A stretch of 64,000 nucleotides of DNA from Diospyros lotus (GCF_014633365.1 NC_068343.1:32085307-32149306), one strand, 5' to 3'; counted from the stretch's first letter, positions 11,250 through 21,949 are shown. Numbers and translations: made by a program. Notes: generated by a model not told the origin, from the letters alone.

Positions 11250-11806
11250 ATGGATTTTTATCTCTCAAAAATTCTCAAGTATTATCCATCTTTCCCACAT
11301 AATGATTTGAAAAAATTGATGCTGCTAGGTGTGAAAGACTTAGGCTGTTGATGCATAATAACATCCCGGAAGATATTCGTTGGCTGATCGAAGCAAAAGT
11401 TCGATTAGCTGGTGAAACTTCACTTAGTTTTAAGCACTTTCCAGGTTTAGGAAAGAGTAGTTTTGCGAAGAAAAGAAGAGCGAAAAGAGTGAATGGTTGT
11501 TATATATGTGCTCGATGGTCCTGTAACACACGATGCAAGGAGTCTTTGGATGATATCCGATTGACTCTTGAGACGCATCCATGTGGAATAGTGCAAAGAG
11601 AACTTCTTGCTTTATGGACCCAGTTTAGAAGTGACCACCAATGCTATAGTCTTGGGAATCTGACTAAAAATGACCATGTTTGCCAATCTATAAGAAAATT
11701 GGATGGGAAGCCTATCCCCACTTCATAGAAAGTGTTTAAGCCGTTTCTGGACGTAAAACCAGAGGAAGATGTGAGCCACAATCACAACTACTTATACATA
11801 CACTGA
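11250..11806 (+). pseudogene. Broken cargo gene resembling viral nucleic-acid-binding protein
   Basis: Two overlapping frames make one former gene. An ATG at 11250 opens 33 codons to a TGA at 11349. The main frame (11348-11728, 126 codons) follows in another phase and ends at a TAG; reading past the TAG continues 25 codons to a TGA at 11804. In the main frame a basic patch, KKRRAKR (residues 41-47), directly precedes Cys51-x2-Cys54-x5-Cys60-x2-Cys63, a possible zinc-binding group. A serine/lysine-rich lead-in, a basic run and a cysteine cluster in this order recall the small 3'-proximal nucleic-acid-binding proteins of plant Betaflexiviridae (carla-, viti- and allexivirus types), some of which suppress RNA silencing. 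The resemblance was judged by eye only. It could instead be a host zinc-binding protein or an element-specific gene. It is not part of the usual Athila set. Confidence 0.5.
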
Positions 11807-11895
11807 TTTTTGTTTATTTTTATTTCTTGTTGAATTGTTGTATAGCTACTCTTGATCGCCAAACCTCTTTCTAGGGCATACAAAAATGAACAAAC

Positions 11896-12554
11896 ATGGA
11901 AGGCCAATTAGTTCGTCGAATCAAAATCATATGTGTACTTTGTGGCTCTCAACTTGGGAGTGATATTTGTTAGCACTTGCAGCAAGTGAACTAGGCCAAA
12001 AATTAGGAGAGAAAAAAATTAATTTGGTATATGGAGGGGGAAGTCGTGGATTGAATGGTTATGTTTCACAAGCTGCACATCTTGAAAAATCATATGTGGT
12101 AGGTATAATGCCAATCCCTTTGGCTGAACCACATATTTCCGGGATTACACGCGGTCAACTTATAGAAACGACTTCTATGTCTGAACGCATGGCTTGTAAT
12201 ATTTATCAGTTAGACGCCTTCATTGCTTTACCAGGAGGTTTTGGAACACTTGAAGAAATCTTTTGTATAATCTCCTAGGCCAAGAGTAATCTCCATACCA
12301 AACCCATTGGACTTTTAAATGTTAACCATTTTTTGGATGGGTTACTCTCTTTTCTTGATCAGGTTGTGGACCAACAATTCATTTCTCTTTCAGCAAGAAA
12401 GATTTTCATTTCCGCATCCACTATTGAGGAGCTGTTAGGAAAATTACACGCTTATGTTCCACAGCACGATCCTAATGAGCCTCGGATAGACTGGTCTAAG
12501 GCAATCAGTAACAAGCGCCAAAGGGATCCGATTAATTTAGATTTATCGCTATGA
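11896..12554 (+). pseudogene. LOG-like: LOG-like cytokinin phosphoribohydrolase, intronless and broken, inside Athila-1
   Basis: LOG enzymes release active cytokinin bases from cytokinin riboside 5'-monophosphates in the cytosol. Starting at the ATG at 11896 the frame reads IKIICVLCGSQLGSD and ends at a TAG at 11971. The protein resumes in another phase at 11967 with the nucleotide-binding LVYGGGSRGLNG, then the catalytic-site motif PGGFGTLEE at 12231-12257. A TAG at 12276-12278 sits where family members usually have tryptophan (ISxAK context). The frame goes on through KPIGLLNV, FISLSARKIFISA and a Leu-rich end at 12554. The total is about 219 codons, close to a whole plant LOG. Plant LOG genes normally have several introns; none is seen here, so it was probably captured through RNA. 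It lies 90 bp after the previous cargo frame, both between pol and the 3' LTR. Confidence 0.85.
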
Positions 12555-12562
12555 GGAGTACT

Positions 12563-12741
12563 CTTTGTTAAGATGGCTGAGTAAGGAGTACTTTTTGTAC
12601 TCTTGAGACGCATCTAGTTATTGTACAACTTGCAGGATTTTTCTTGGTTGTGTTCTAAAAAAAAAATTGTGGAATGTTGTTAAGCAAAGTCTTTGATAAG
12701 ATGGCTGAGTAAGGAGTACTTTTTGTACTCTTAAGACGTAT
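12563..12741. repeat. 51-bp direct repeat 3' of the LOG-like gene
   Basis: Two copies (12563-12613 and 12691-12741), 128 bp apart, sharing AAGATGGCTGAGTAAGGAGT followed by ACTTTTTGTACTCTT. Each contains the small palindrome AGTAC-TTTTT-GTACT. It begins nine bases after the LOG-like stop codon. Confidence 0.85.
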
Positions 12742-14321
12742 TTTTTTTATCTTATGACTTGCATTAATTTTTATTTTGGTATGAAAATATAAATATATAT
12801 ATGGTATGTTTATTTGTTGTTTAAGTTTTAGTAGTTCACAGTAAATCTATGGACTTGTGGAGCTACAGGTATTCCTAACAACCCTAATTTATTACTGCAA
12901 TTCAACTTGGGGGGTGTAAGGTCTAGTTATGAATTATCTAGTTCATATTTAACTGTGAGTTTGCTATTGCTAGTTTGTAGTCATGTGTGAATTGATTATC
13001 TTTATCTACTCTTATTAAAAAAAAAAAATTATGTGCTTTAAATAACGTTATTCCTAAAGCTTTGAAGTTATGCATTGATAGGCGGTTAAGTTTGCAATAC
13101 GAAACATGAATGCATTGATTTCTTATTTGAAAACGTATATGCATTAGAACAAGTAATTTGCATTCATCGGGTATTCAAAATTTAAAAATTAGTTATCGGT
13201 CATAAAATCAAAGGTAATAGTAATTAGCTAATTAGTACACTGTATGATCCCTCAACAGAAGTGGAGACTATTACCCAAGTGAGTGTTTGAGCCTAATAAC
13301 CGTTAATTCTGAGTGGAATAACACTTAGTCTAAATATGCTTTATTGTTTATCTTATCTTTTCAATAGCTTCAAAACATCAATTCGTTTTGAATGTCTAGT
13401 ATGATAGCGGATAAGTTTGATTGGTTTCAAACTCTGAATTAGATGATTGAATAACATCGTTTTGTAGAAGCATTGTAGAGGGATCAATTTCTTTCATTTT
13501 GGGCTTATTAACCTTTTTCTTTCTTTACATTAACTTCCCTTGCTAGCCCATTTGAGCCAATTGTAATACAACTTCTTTCGTTACCCTCGTTTTACCCATA
13601 ACCATATGAATTTTGACCAACCTGGTGTGATTTTGGGAATTAGTCTATCTAGCTACTTTCATATTTAGAAAAAAAAAAGAGAAAAAAGAAAAAAAAATTA
13701 AAAAAAGAAAAAGAAATTCTCTTAGCTATTCAACACAATTGTTTTAAAATAAATGCTAAAAAAAAAAAAAAATCCCGACACCCCTTTGCATACTCTACTT
13801 TTTCTTTGACAACCCAGTCTGGTCCCTCTTGATGCTATAAATAATGTGATCTCAGAATTTGAATTTGGAGTAGGGAATCATGTTTAAATTCAGAAGTTAC
13901 TCATCTAGAGCATTATTCCACTCATGAAGCTATGTCAATTTCCCTATTCTTTCATGAAAATACGTTCCTTGTATTTGGGATGACGCTGAGTTTTGAACTT
14001 GTTCTGCATTTACTCTTATAACGGTGCACCCCCTTGTGTGTACACTTAAGGAATCATTTTTATTGGAGGGAAAATCCATAGTAAGGTTTGAAGTCAAAAC
14101 TTCAAGGGAGTAAGTCTGTGTGTTGGTTATCCTAATTGCTATTCCTGAGATTGTATAACCTTTAACCAAAAATCTGATTTAGAATGCTAAATTATTTATT
14201 CGATTTTATGCATTTCGATTTCGAATTTAAAATTTTTACATTCATACAGTTATTGTGAATAAAGTTTGGCAGATGTATAGTTTGATTGCTAAGGGACTAT
14301 GAATGTTTAAGTTGGGAGGTA
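12742..14321. other. Non-coding 3' region of Athila-1
   Basis: No supported gene. It holds a second AACTTGGGGGG phrase at about 12905 (the first is near 10680), A-rich tracts at about 13670-13716 and 13757-13773, and AT-rich sequence. The phrase AAGTTGGGAGGTA just before 14322 is the likely polypurine tract that primes plus-strand DNA. Short frames on either strand here look like chance. Confidence 0.6.
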
Positions 14322-16382
14322 TGATTAGTGGTTAAATTTGTAAAAATTATGTTATAATTACACATTTCTTTTGATCTTAAAAATAGCTTAAATTAGATAT
14401 TAATATATATTTTATGGTTATATGCAAGTTTAAATTGAAAAATGAATGAAATGAAGTTCTAAAGTAAAATTTAAAAATAATAATAATAATAATAATAATG
14501 ATAATAATAATAATACATAAAATTATATATAATACATATACATCATTATATGCGTGCATGTAATATATATATATATATAATATAATCTAATATATATATA
14601 TATATGTGCCATGTGTAATACATATATATATAATATATAATTTATAATTTATTAATAACATTAAATTATTTTTTTTGTAGACATGAAGAAGGTGGGCTTG
14701 GAGATTCAAAAAGAATTAAAACTTATGAAAAATTCAAGCTCATGAAGAATTAAAGTCCATGAAGAATTAAAGACCATGAAGAATTAAAACTCATGAAGAA
14801 TTAAGGCCCAACTTGAGCAACCCATGGAAGATAGCATTTGGAGAAGGCCTAAGTATTATTTTTAATCCTAATCAAGATCAAAAACCCAATTATAGAAATC
14901 TATTTTTATTTTTATTTTTATTATTATTATTTTTTTAATATGAGTGCTTTATTAGGTGCGTATTATAGCTAAAATTCATTTAACTTTATGAGTGCTTTAT
15001 TAGGTATGTATTTTAGCTAAAATCCATTTAATATTAGGTGTGTAATATAGCTAAAATCCATTTAATTTTAAGTGTGTGAGTGCCCATTAGATATAATTAT
15101 GTCTAGTTAAATAATTGAAATTGTGTGGTTTGTATTGCATCTTGTGGCCTATTAATAGCTCACTTGATTGCATTTGTAAGTGTGATTATTATTCTTGAAT
15201 CAAAGTTTAGTTGTTTCCTTAGAATTCTCTCTTTGAGAATTGCTTTTGTTCTCTCTCATTTTCTTTATTATTTTCTCTTGTGATCTTACTTCCTTTCTTT
15301 GTTCTTTTAAATTCTTACATCATTTATTGTTACTTTATTATTCACCGCCTAAATGGCCGGTTAATTTATGCCTTTAAATTTTTACAATTTTAATTCTTGT
15401 CATTTAATTATCTACCCCCTAAATGGCCGGTTAGTTTATGCCTTTAAATTTATGTAATTTTAATTCCTGTCATTTAATTGTTCACCGCCTAAATGGCCGG
15501 TTAGTTTCTACTATTTTAATTCCTGTCATTTAAATTCTATTATTTAAATTATGTCATTTAAATTCCTGTCAATTAATTTTCAAATGGAGATGAGTGGCTA
15601 AATCTAATCTTAGGTTAAGGCAAGGACAGTGTCCAACGCCAATGATTCCCAAAGAAAGCTGCGCTTTAAATGAGTAACATTAATTTAAACTTCAGTATAA
15701 GTGTGTTTTGATTATTGAGAAATCATTAGGTTTGGATTGAAGGGTAAGCCTAACTTAGAGCTTTCATGTCACGCATGAGAGTTACTAGAACTAGAAATGC
15801 TATCATACCCAAACTCGGATGATTAATTTAGTTGTTTTGTGTATTAATTGCAATTGAATTTATGGTAGTTGCTTAAATTAGAATCCCGCATATCATGTAT
15901 GGGGATTGCTTAAACTAGAACTATTATTATCTCTAATTGCATTTAATAACAAACCCTCATATCTGAAATTAAATTAATGTTGCTAATCTTTTATGCTAAA
16001 ATTTGGGAATCAACGGGTTGGCGCTGAAATTTTCTTAACTCAAGTACTATCCAATTTCATATTCTCACATTCAGTATTTATTTCAACTTTTGCCTTGCTT
16101 TATTTTCTAGTATTTGTTATCTAAAAAAAACCATAAAAAAATCTTGTTATCAATTCATCTAAATGCGTGTGTGTGTGTGTGTGTGACATTTTTTTTCTTT
16201 TGCCATAAATAAATCTCTCAGTGGACAACCTGGACTCATCCAGAAAATATAAATTTAAATTTGGACTACAACTGCACTCGTACACTGACGAGTATAAACC
16301 TCTCACCTAAATAAAGAAAAAAAATATAAAATTTTTATTATGTTTTGTTTTTTGTTTTAATTGCAGGGTGAGAGTGCAACCA
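14322..16382 (+). repeat. 3' LTR of Athila-1
   Basis: Begins TGATTAGTGG after AAGTTGGGAGGTA and ends GCAACCA, about 2.06 kb. From 14785 on it matches the 5' LTR. Its first 460 bp, missing from the 5' copy, contain a (TAA)n run (about 14476-14515), (TA)n runs (about 14567-14630) and four or five units of ATGAAGAATTAAA (about 14720-14800). It also has a (GT)n run near 16168-16183 where the 5' LTR has an interrupted form. The start is less certain than the end. Confidence 0.82.
14476..14640. repeat. AT microsatellites in the 3' LTR
   Basis: A (TAA)n run interrupted by TGA, followed by several (TA)n runs of about 6-12 repeats. The poly-isoleucine frame on the minus strand at 14377-14559 comes from this run and is not a gene. 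Confidence 0.9.
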
Positions 16383-17607
16383 CTTGGTATTGAACCTATA
16401 GCTAAATAATTGGCTATTTCAGCATACCAAGGAGTAGAAGTCAATGTGCTCTCATGAAGAAGATGTTCATCAGGAAAACTATCATGAATGGTACCCTCAG
16501 TAAGATCCTGACCTGGGATTCTAGACAGATGGTCAGCTACAACATTTTTTACTCCCTTTTTGTCCTTAATTTCTATGTGAAATTCTTGGAGTAGTAGAAT
16601 CCACGTAATAAGACGTGGTTTGGTGTTTTAGTTAGTGAGCAGGTATTTCAAAGCAGAGTGATTTGTGTAAACAATCACCTTTGATCCTAGCAGGTATGAC
16701 CTAAACTTATCCAAAGCAAATACCACGGCCAACAATTCTTTTTCCTTGGTAGTATAATTTCTTTGTGCTTCATTCAAGGTTCTGCTAGCATAGTAAATGA
16801 CATGGGGCTTCTTCTCTTTGCTCTGTCTTAGCATTGCCCTTATAGCATAGTCACTTGCATCACACATTAGTTCAAAAGGCAACGTCCAATCAGGAGGTTG
16901 TATGATGGGTGCTGAAATAAGTGCATTTTTCAGCTTCTCAAAAGCACTTTGACAATTTGATGTCCATTCAAATGGAACATCCTAAGATAACAAACAACAC
17001 AGAAGTCTTGCTATTGTGCTAAATGAGGCAATAAATCTCCTCTAAAAACTAGTATGACCAAGAAAAGATCTTATATCTTTGACATTTCTAGGGGCTGGAA
17101 GCTTCTGGATAGCTTCAACTTTGGCTTTGTCTACTTCAAGACCCCTAGATGAGACTATGTGTCCTAAAACAATGCCTTGGTTAACCATGAAGTGACATTT
17201 TTCCTAATTGAGCACAAGATGAGTTTCCTCACATCGCGTCAAAACTTTCTCCAGATTCTTTAAACATAAGTCAAAAGTGCTTCCATAGACAGAAAAGTCA
17301 TCCATAAATACCTCCACAATATGTTCAGCCATTTCACTAAAAGACTCATCTTGCACCTTTGAAAGGTAGCAGGAGCATTGCACAACTCAAATGGCATACG
17401 TTTATATGCAAATGTCCCAAATGGACATGTGAAGCTGGTTTTCTCTTGATCTTCCAATGCCACATCGATCTGATTGTATCCTGAATAACCATCCAAAAAG
17501 TAGTAGTATGCTTGACATGCTATCCTTTCAAGTACTTGATCCAGAAATGGGAGAGGAAAATGGTCCTTCCTAGTCATGGAATTGAGTTTCCTATAGTTTA
17601 TACACAC
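16383..17607 (-). pseudogene. pol: RT - RNase H - integrase start of Athila-2 (broken)
   Basis: Read leftward from 17607: INYRKLNSMTRKDHFPLPF, FLDGYSGYNQIDVA and FQRC of the RT core; a frameshift near 17335, after which the FMDDF box continues in another frame; then RNase H in the frame 16882-16628 (LMCDASDYAIRAML, TTKEKELLAVVFALDKFRSYL). In RNase H the conserved aspartate of TDHSALKYL is asparagine here (TNHSALKYL), a G-to-A type change. After a stop at 16628 the sequence continues through [15 protein letters not shown] to [11 protein letters not shown] and breaks at 16383. The frame before 17607 ended on TGA where Athila-1 has TGG. Confidence 0.9.
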
Positions 17608-17610
17608 ACG

Positions 17611-18852
17611 TCAACCTGTTTGGAGGCGGATTGGAACTAACTCATTTTTATCATTTTTTTTCACAATGACTCCAGATCGTTTAGGAACTACCTGAGTTGG
17701 GCTAACCCATTTTGAATCAGATATTGGATAAATAATACCTGTATCCAATAATTTGAGCACTTCTTTCCTCACCACTTCTTTCATGTTGGGATTTAGTCTT
17801 CTTTGCATTTGCCTCACTAGTTTTGCATTTTCTTCTAAGAAGATCCTATGGGTGCAAATCAGAGGGCTAATTCCCTGTAAGTCTGATATGGTCCATCCTG
17901 AAGCTTTCTTGTGTACTCTCAGAACTTCTATCAACTGCACTTCTTGTTGGGTGGTTAAGCTAGAAGAAATGACTACTAGATATGTCTCTCCTTCACCTAG
18001 AAAGACATAGTTCAACTCACTTGGTAATGGCTTCCTTTCAGGTAGGGGTGGATGATTCACAGAGGTTGATGACTCTTTATGCAAAGGTTCCAAAGGTTCT
18101 AGCTTAGGAGTCCACTGAGTTATGGGCATTTCATTTTCTCTTCTACTATCTTCCAAATTTTTATCTTCTTCCATAGTTCCACTCACAAATTCTTTCTCAA
18201 AATACTCTTCAGACAGGGTTTGAATCAAATCTACCTCTTCTATCTCACTTTCAGTGTTCTGTTGTTTGGAAATTCTGAAAATATTCATCCCCACAGTCAT
18301 GTTTCCAAATGACAGTTTCAAAACTCCATTCCTACAATTAATAATTGCATTGGAAGTTGCTAGGAATGGTCTTCCCAAAATGACAGGAATATGAGGTTGT
18401 TGACCATGGTGGGGTTGACTATCTAGAACTATGAAGTCTATTGGAAAGTAGAATTTGTCCACTTGAACTAAGACATCTTCCACAATGCCCCTTGGGACTT
18501 TGACTGATCTGTCTTCCAATTGCAGAATGACTCTAGTAGGTTTCAACTCTCCTAGACTCAATTGTTGATAAACAGTGTAAGGCAATAGATTGACACTTGC
18601 TCCTAAGTCTAAGAGTGCTTGATCAACTTTCTGGCTTCCTATGATGCATGAGATGGTTGGACAGCCTAGATCCTTGTATTTGGGAGGAGTCTTAAATTTC
18701 AAAATGGAACTCACTTGTTCAATCAAAAATGCTTTTCCATGCACATTTATTTTTCTTTTTACAGGGCAAAGATCTTTCAAGAATTTTGCATGTGAGGGTG
18801 TTTGTTTGATTGCATCCAAGAGTGGGATGTTGATTCTCACTTGTTTAAACAC
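17611..18852 (-). CDS. pol: Protease and RT N-terminus of Athila-2, open for 413 codons
   Basis: The longest open frame in the window. The protease motif ALLDLGASVNLLP (Asp82) and the second motif VILGRPFL (about residues 157-164) are intact, followed by an acidic linker and the start of the RT fingers (MQRRLNPNMKEVVRKEVLKLL, KWVSPTQVVPKRS). It ends on a TGA where Athila-1 has TGG in a GWR context, so the open frame is a fragment of a Gag-Pol polyprotein and not a complete protein. The MFKQVRINIP start is only the first in-frame Met; the real polyprotein began in gag. It shows what the frameshifted protease of Athila-1 looked like before damage. Confidence 0.88.
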   Translation of the reverse strand: MFKQVRINIPLLDAIKQTPSHAKFLKDLCPVKRKINVHGKAFLIEQVSSILKFKTPPKYKDLGCPTISCIIGSQKVDQALLDLGASVNLLPYTVYQQLSLGELKPTRVILQLEDRSVKVPRGIVEDVLVQVDKFYFPIDFIVLDSQPHHGQQPHIPVILGRPFLATSNAIINCRNGVLKLSFGNMTVGMNIFRISKQQNTESEIEEVDLIQTLSEEYFEKEFVSGTMEEDKNLEDSRRENEMPITQWTPKLEPLEPLHKESSTSVNHPPLPERKPLPSELNYVFLGEGETYLVVISSSLTTQQEVQLIEVLRVHKKASGWTISDLQGISPLICTHRIFLEENAKLVRQMQRRLNPNMKEVVRKEVLKLLDTGIIYPISDSKWVSPTQVVPKRSGVIVKKNDKNELVPIRLQTG

Positions 18853-19971
18853 CTCATATATATCAGCATTTTGTTGTTCCTTTTTTATAACACTCAGCCT
18901 TTGAGGAAAAGGAGGTTTGGGATAATATTGAATCTCTCTTTCAGTGTTCTTACCTTTTCCATCTTCTTTTGTTTTTCCTTGTTTTTTTCTTCTTTTTCAT
19001 TCTTTTCATTTTTTTTTATGATTGGTTCATGACCTTTGTTTTCTCTTTCTTTTCAACAGTTTGACTTATCCTAAGATCAGCTAGTTTTTCAATTATCTTT
19101 CCATTTCCTAGGATAGTCACTGATTGTACTTGTTCATGTGTGTTATTTTCATCGCTAGAAGATTCCACCTGGTTTGCTTGCCTAACTGGGTTAAGGTTAG
19201 TTTGAGAAGGAAATCTTTCAAGTTCTCTCACACTTAGTGTTTGGGTCAACTTTGTTATCTGGCTTCTCATGTCTTACCTAGCTCTATTTGTTTGCTCTTG
19301 ATTTTTGGCAAGCTGGGCAGCCTGATTGTTGATGCCTATTTGACTTTGAATGAACTGATGCAAGGTATCTTCCAAAGATCTCCTATGAGGAGGTTGGTAA
19401 GTATTGGATGAAGAACCTTGATTTTGTTGGAAGGATTGTTGATGTGCAGGGAAGGGAGGTTGAGAATGATTTCCAGAATCATTTCTCCAAGAAAAATTGG
19501 GGGTGATTTCTATTATTTGGATGGTATGAATTGTAGTTTTGATTGTTCCCGTAATAGGTTCTACTCTGATTTTGATTTTGACTCCCCTCAAAAATTGTGT
19601 GAATGATTATTATTAGTCTGCCCATACAATACCTCATTGAAAGCAGGTAGGGTAGGACATTCTTCAGTTGCATGATCTGTTGCATCACACACAACACATT
19701 TTACTTCCACTTAATTAACAGATTGTACCTTTTTGGGCTCCATGTTTTCAACTTTCTTTGTCAAAGCAGTTAGTCTTGCATTTAAATCATCACTCTCACT
19801 CAGTTGGTATCTCCCTCTAGGTTGTGGATTTTCTCTTGAATCAAGAGACGATGTTGGACCAACTTCACAGTTTCTTGTATTGTCAACCAATGTGTTAAAG
19901 AAGTGAAAGGCTTCTTCTGGAGTTTTCTCATAGAATTCTCTAATGCACATTATAGAAACTAGCATTTTCAA
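18853..19971 (-). pseudogene. gag: C-terminal gag and linker of Athila-2 (broken)
   Basis: Segments on the minus strand: 19971-19711 (FYEKTPEEAFHFFNTLVDNT, then a Leu-rich VENMEPKKVQSVN), a zinc knuckle near 19700-19650 with all ligands kept (C-x2-C-x4-H-x4-C around CDATDHATEEC), then a Gln/Asn-rich stretch (19591-19274) and a Lys/Glu-rich linker (19270-18960). Stops at about 19711, 19592, 19274 and 19016 and phase changes break it. The zinc knuckle binds element RNA during packaging. Confidence 0.85.
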
Positions 19972-20013
19972 TTAGGGCGTGAGTGAGTTGTAAAAGAAAC
20001 TGACCACTTTCTA

Positions 20014-20610
20014 TTACTCCAAAGCATGGTGTGGACAAGTGTGAAGAAGGTCTTTAAACCTTTCCCACGCTTGAACAAAGTTTTCACTTGGTTTATAGGC
20101 AAAGTTCATGATTTGTCTTTGAAGAGTAGCAGTTCTGTTGGCAGGGAAATATTTTTTTAAGAAAGTTGCTTGCATTTCTCTCCAAGTTCCTATAGATCTA
20201 GGTGGGAGAGTGCCTAACCACATTTTTGCCTTATCTTTCAGTGAGAATGAAAATAGTTTTAATCTTATGACATCCTCATTTGTTGTATGGTCCATGCAAG
20301 TGCTACATACTTCCTCAAATTCAATCATATGAGTATATGGATTTTCAAAATCCATGCCATGAAAAGTTGGCAACAATTGGATTGTGCCAAGTTTGAAGTT
20401 AAACCAATGATGGTTGATGGGAAGGATGATACACGAGGGTGTTATCTGTCTAGGAGGATGAAGGTACTCCCTAAGAGGTCTGATTATTTCCTGATCAACA
20501 GGATCAGGATCATCGTGGTCACTACCATGCTCAGACATGTTATGTTGGGACATAAGTGAATGCGATAATGAAAGCTCAAAATCAAATGGAGTATTTTCTG
20601 AATGTAACAC
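20014..20610 (-). pseudogene. gag: N-terminal gag of Athila-2
   Basis: 198 open codons with the gag domain GMDFENPYTHMIEFEEVC, KDKAKMWLGTLPPRSIGTW and QRQIMNFAYKPSENFVQAWE. The first part (residues 1-48), rich in Ser, His and Asp, is the expected acidic start. The ATG used lies 126 bp downstream of the primer site. The frame ends at 20014, where a stop interrupts the domain that goes on at 19971. Confidence 0.88.
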
Positions 20611-20735
20611 TTATTCCACCACTCTACGAGATCTAAGTCTCATACACCAAGCCAAACTAACAGAGAAGAGAAACTAAAGGGTAGAAAACAATAAAAAGAA
20701 AAGAACTAGGGATGATTATTTAGCTTACCTCAATC

Positions 20736-20753
20736 TCCCCGGCAATGGCGCCA
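20736..20753 (-). other. Primer-binding site of Athila-2, tRNA-Asp
   Basis: On the minus strand TGGCGCCATTGCCGGGGA, one mismatch (G to A at a CpG) from the tRNA-Asp complement seen in Athila-1, and five bases from the LTR end. Confidence 0.9.
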
Positions 20754-21949
20754 AAATTTGCTGCATTACTCACCCTGCATTTGTCACATTATGTATTCTT
20801 TTTGGATTAACTTGGATTATTTAGCAGTTATTTATGTTCATAAAAAAGGTGAGGCGTTTAGACTCACCAGTGCATGAGTGTGATTGTAGCAGAAATTTAT
20901 ATTTTTTTACCGGGTAAGTCCGGGTCTATTCTCAGGGAGATTACTCATTAAAAGAGATAATCACACCAGTTCACTTGATCAATAAGACGACAAGATGAGA
21001 TTAAACTTAATACAATGCAACTGTAATCTAGATATGGTGAGTTCTTGGGTTAAGACAAATCTGATGCCAAACCCAACTGATTTCCCATATAGCTTTCTTT
21101 GTTATAACAAAAAGTTCAAATAACTTGGGGATTCTTCATTAAATATACTACTGAGATAATGATAACTCTTTGTTAAGCAACCTCCATACATGGCATGGAG
21201 ACTCTATGTCAAGCCGCTATCATAAATCAGTGTATAAATAACGTTTTAGCAAGATCATCACACAGGGCTTAAGTATGAGAACGTTTCAAGGTCAAGCAAC
21301 TCCCATACATGGCATAAGAGCTTTAAGTTAGGCATACAAACTAATCAAAGCCTGAGGTTTTCATTAAGAACATTCCTCAAGCTATTTTTGTTTCCGTTAC
21401 TCGAATATTTAAAGTTCTGCTATTTCTTTTTGGGTTATCAGTGGCTTTGGACACCGTCCTTGCCTTAGCCTAAGGATTGGATTAGCCACACATCTTCATG
21501 AGAAGTGCATGACTAAAACTAATCTCAACAGATAATGACGACAATGAAAATAAGCGATAACAGATAATGAGAATGAGATGAACTACTGTTGTATTGGTTA
21601 CTGAAAATGAACTATAGCTTGAAAATAAATTGCAAAATGTATATGGAACATCTGAGAACTAGTAATTCTAGAACAATAACTCGAGTGCAAATATTTGAAG
21701 TACAGACAAGAACTGAAATTTAAAACAGATAAAATAGAAAAGACTTGAAGCTTTCCAATGAGGCTTTCTTTTTTGTGTTTTTTTGAGTATTTTGAGCTAT
21801 CCACCACACTTGATTCCGAGGAATGTTGGCTCCTTTTAAGCTTGTCGCGCATGGAAGAGGGGACCACTTGGTGAAAAGCTGCTCAAAAAGTTGGTTGTAT
21901 TTACCTTAGAGCCATCGTGTTCATTTGCACATGTCAGAGAGTTTTTAGG

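Larger units (their letters stand above)
3359..16382 (+). mobile_element. Athila-1: Ty3/Gypsy Athila-clade retrotransposon with cargo genes
   Basis: The order is 5' LTR (truncated, 3359-4898), tRNA-Asp primer site, gag, protease, RT, RNase H, integrase, a cargo region (10420-12741), non-coding 3' region and 3' LTR (14322-16382). The tRNA-Asp primer site and the protein sequences place it in the Athila clade. All coding parts have stops or frameshifts, so it cannot move by itself. It lies in the integrase region of Athila-2: sequence right of 16382 continues minus-strand pol. The first ~460 bp of its 5' LTR are missing because a Gypsy LTR inserted there. Over about 112 bp of comparable LTR near 3361 and 14786 I see about five differences, suggesting a moderately recent insertion. 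Confidence 0.92.

Noticed and set aside
13930..14169. 79-codon minus-strand frame in the Athila-1 3' region
   Set aside because: No domain, antisense to the element, no support from context.
14377..14559. Poly-isoleucine frame
   Set aside because: Translation of a (TAA)n microsatellite.
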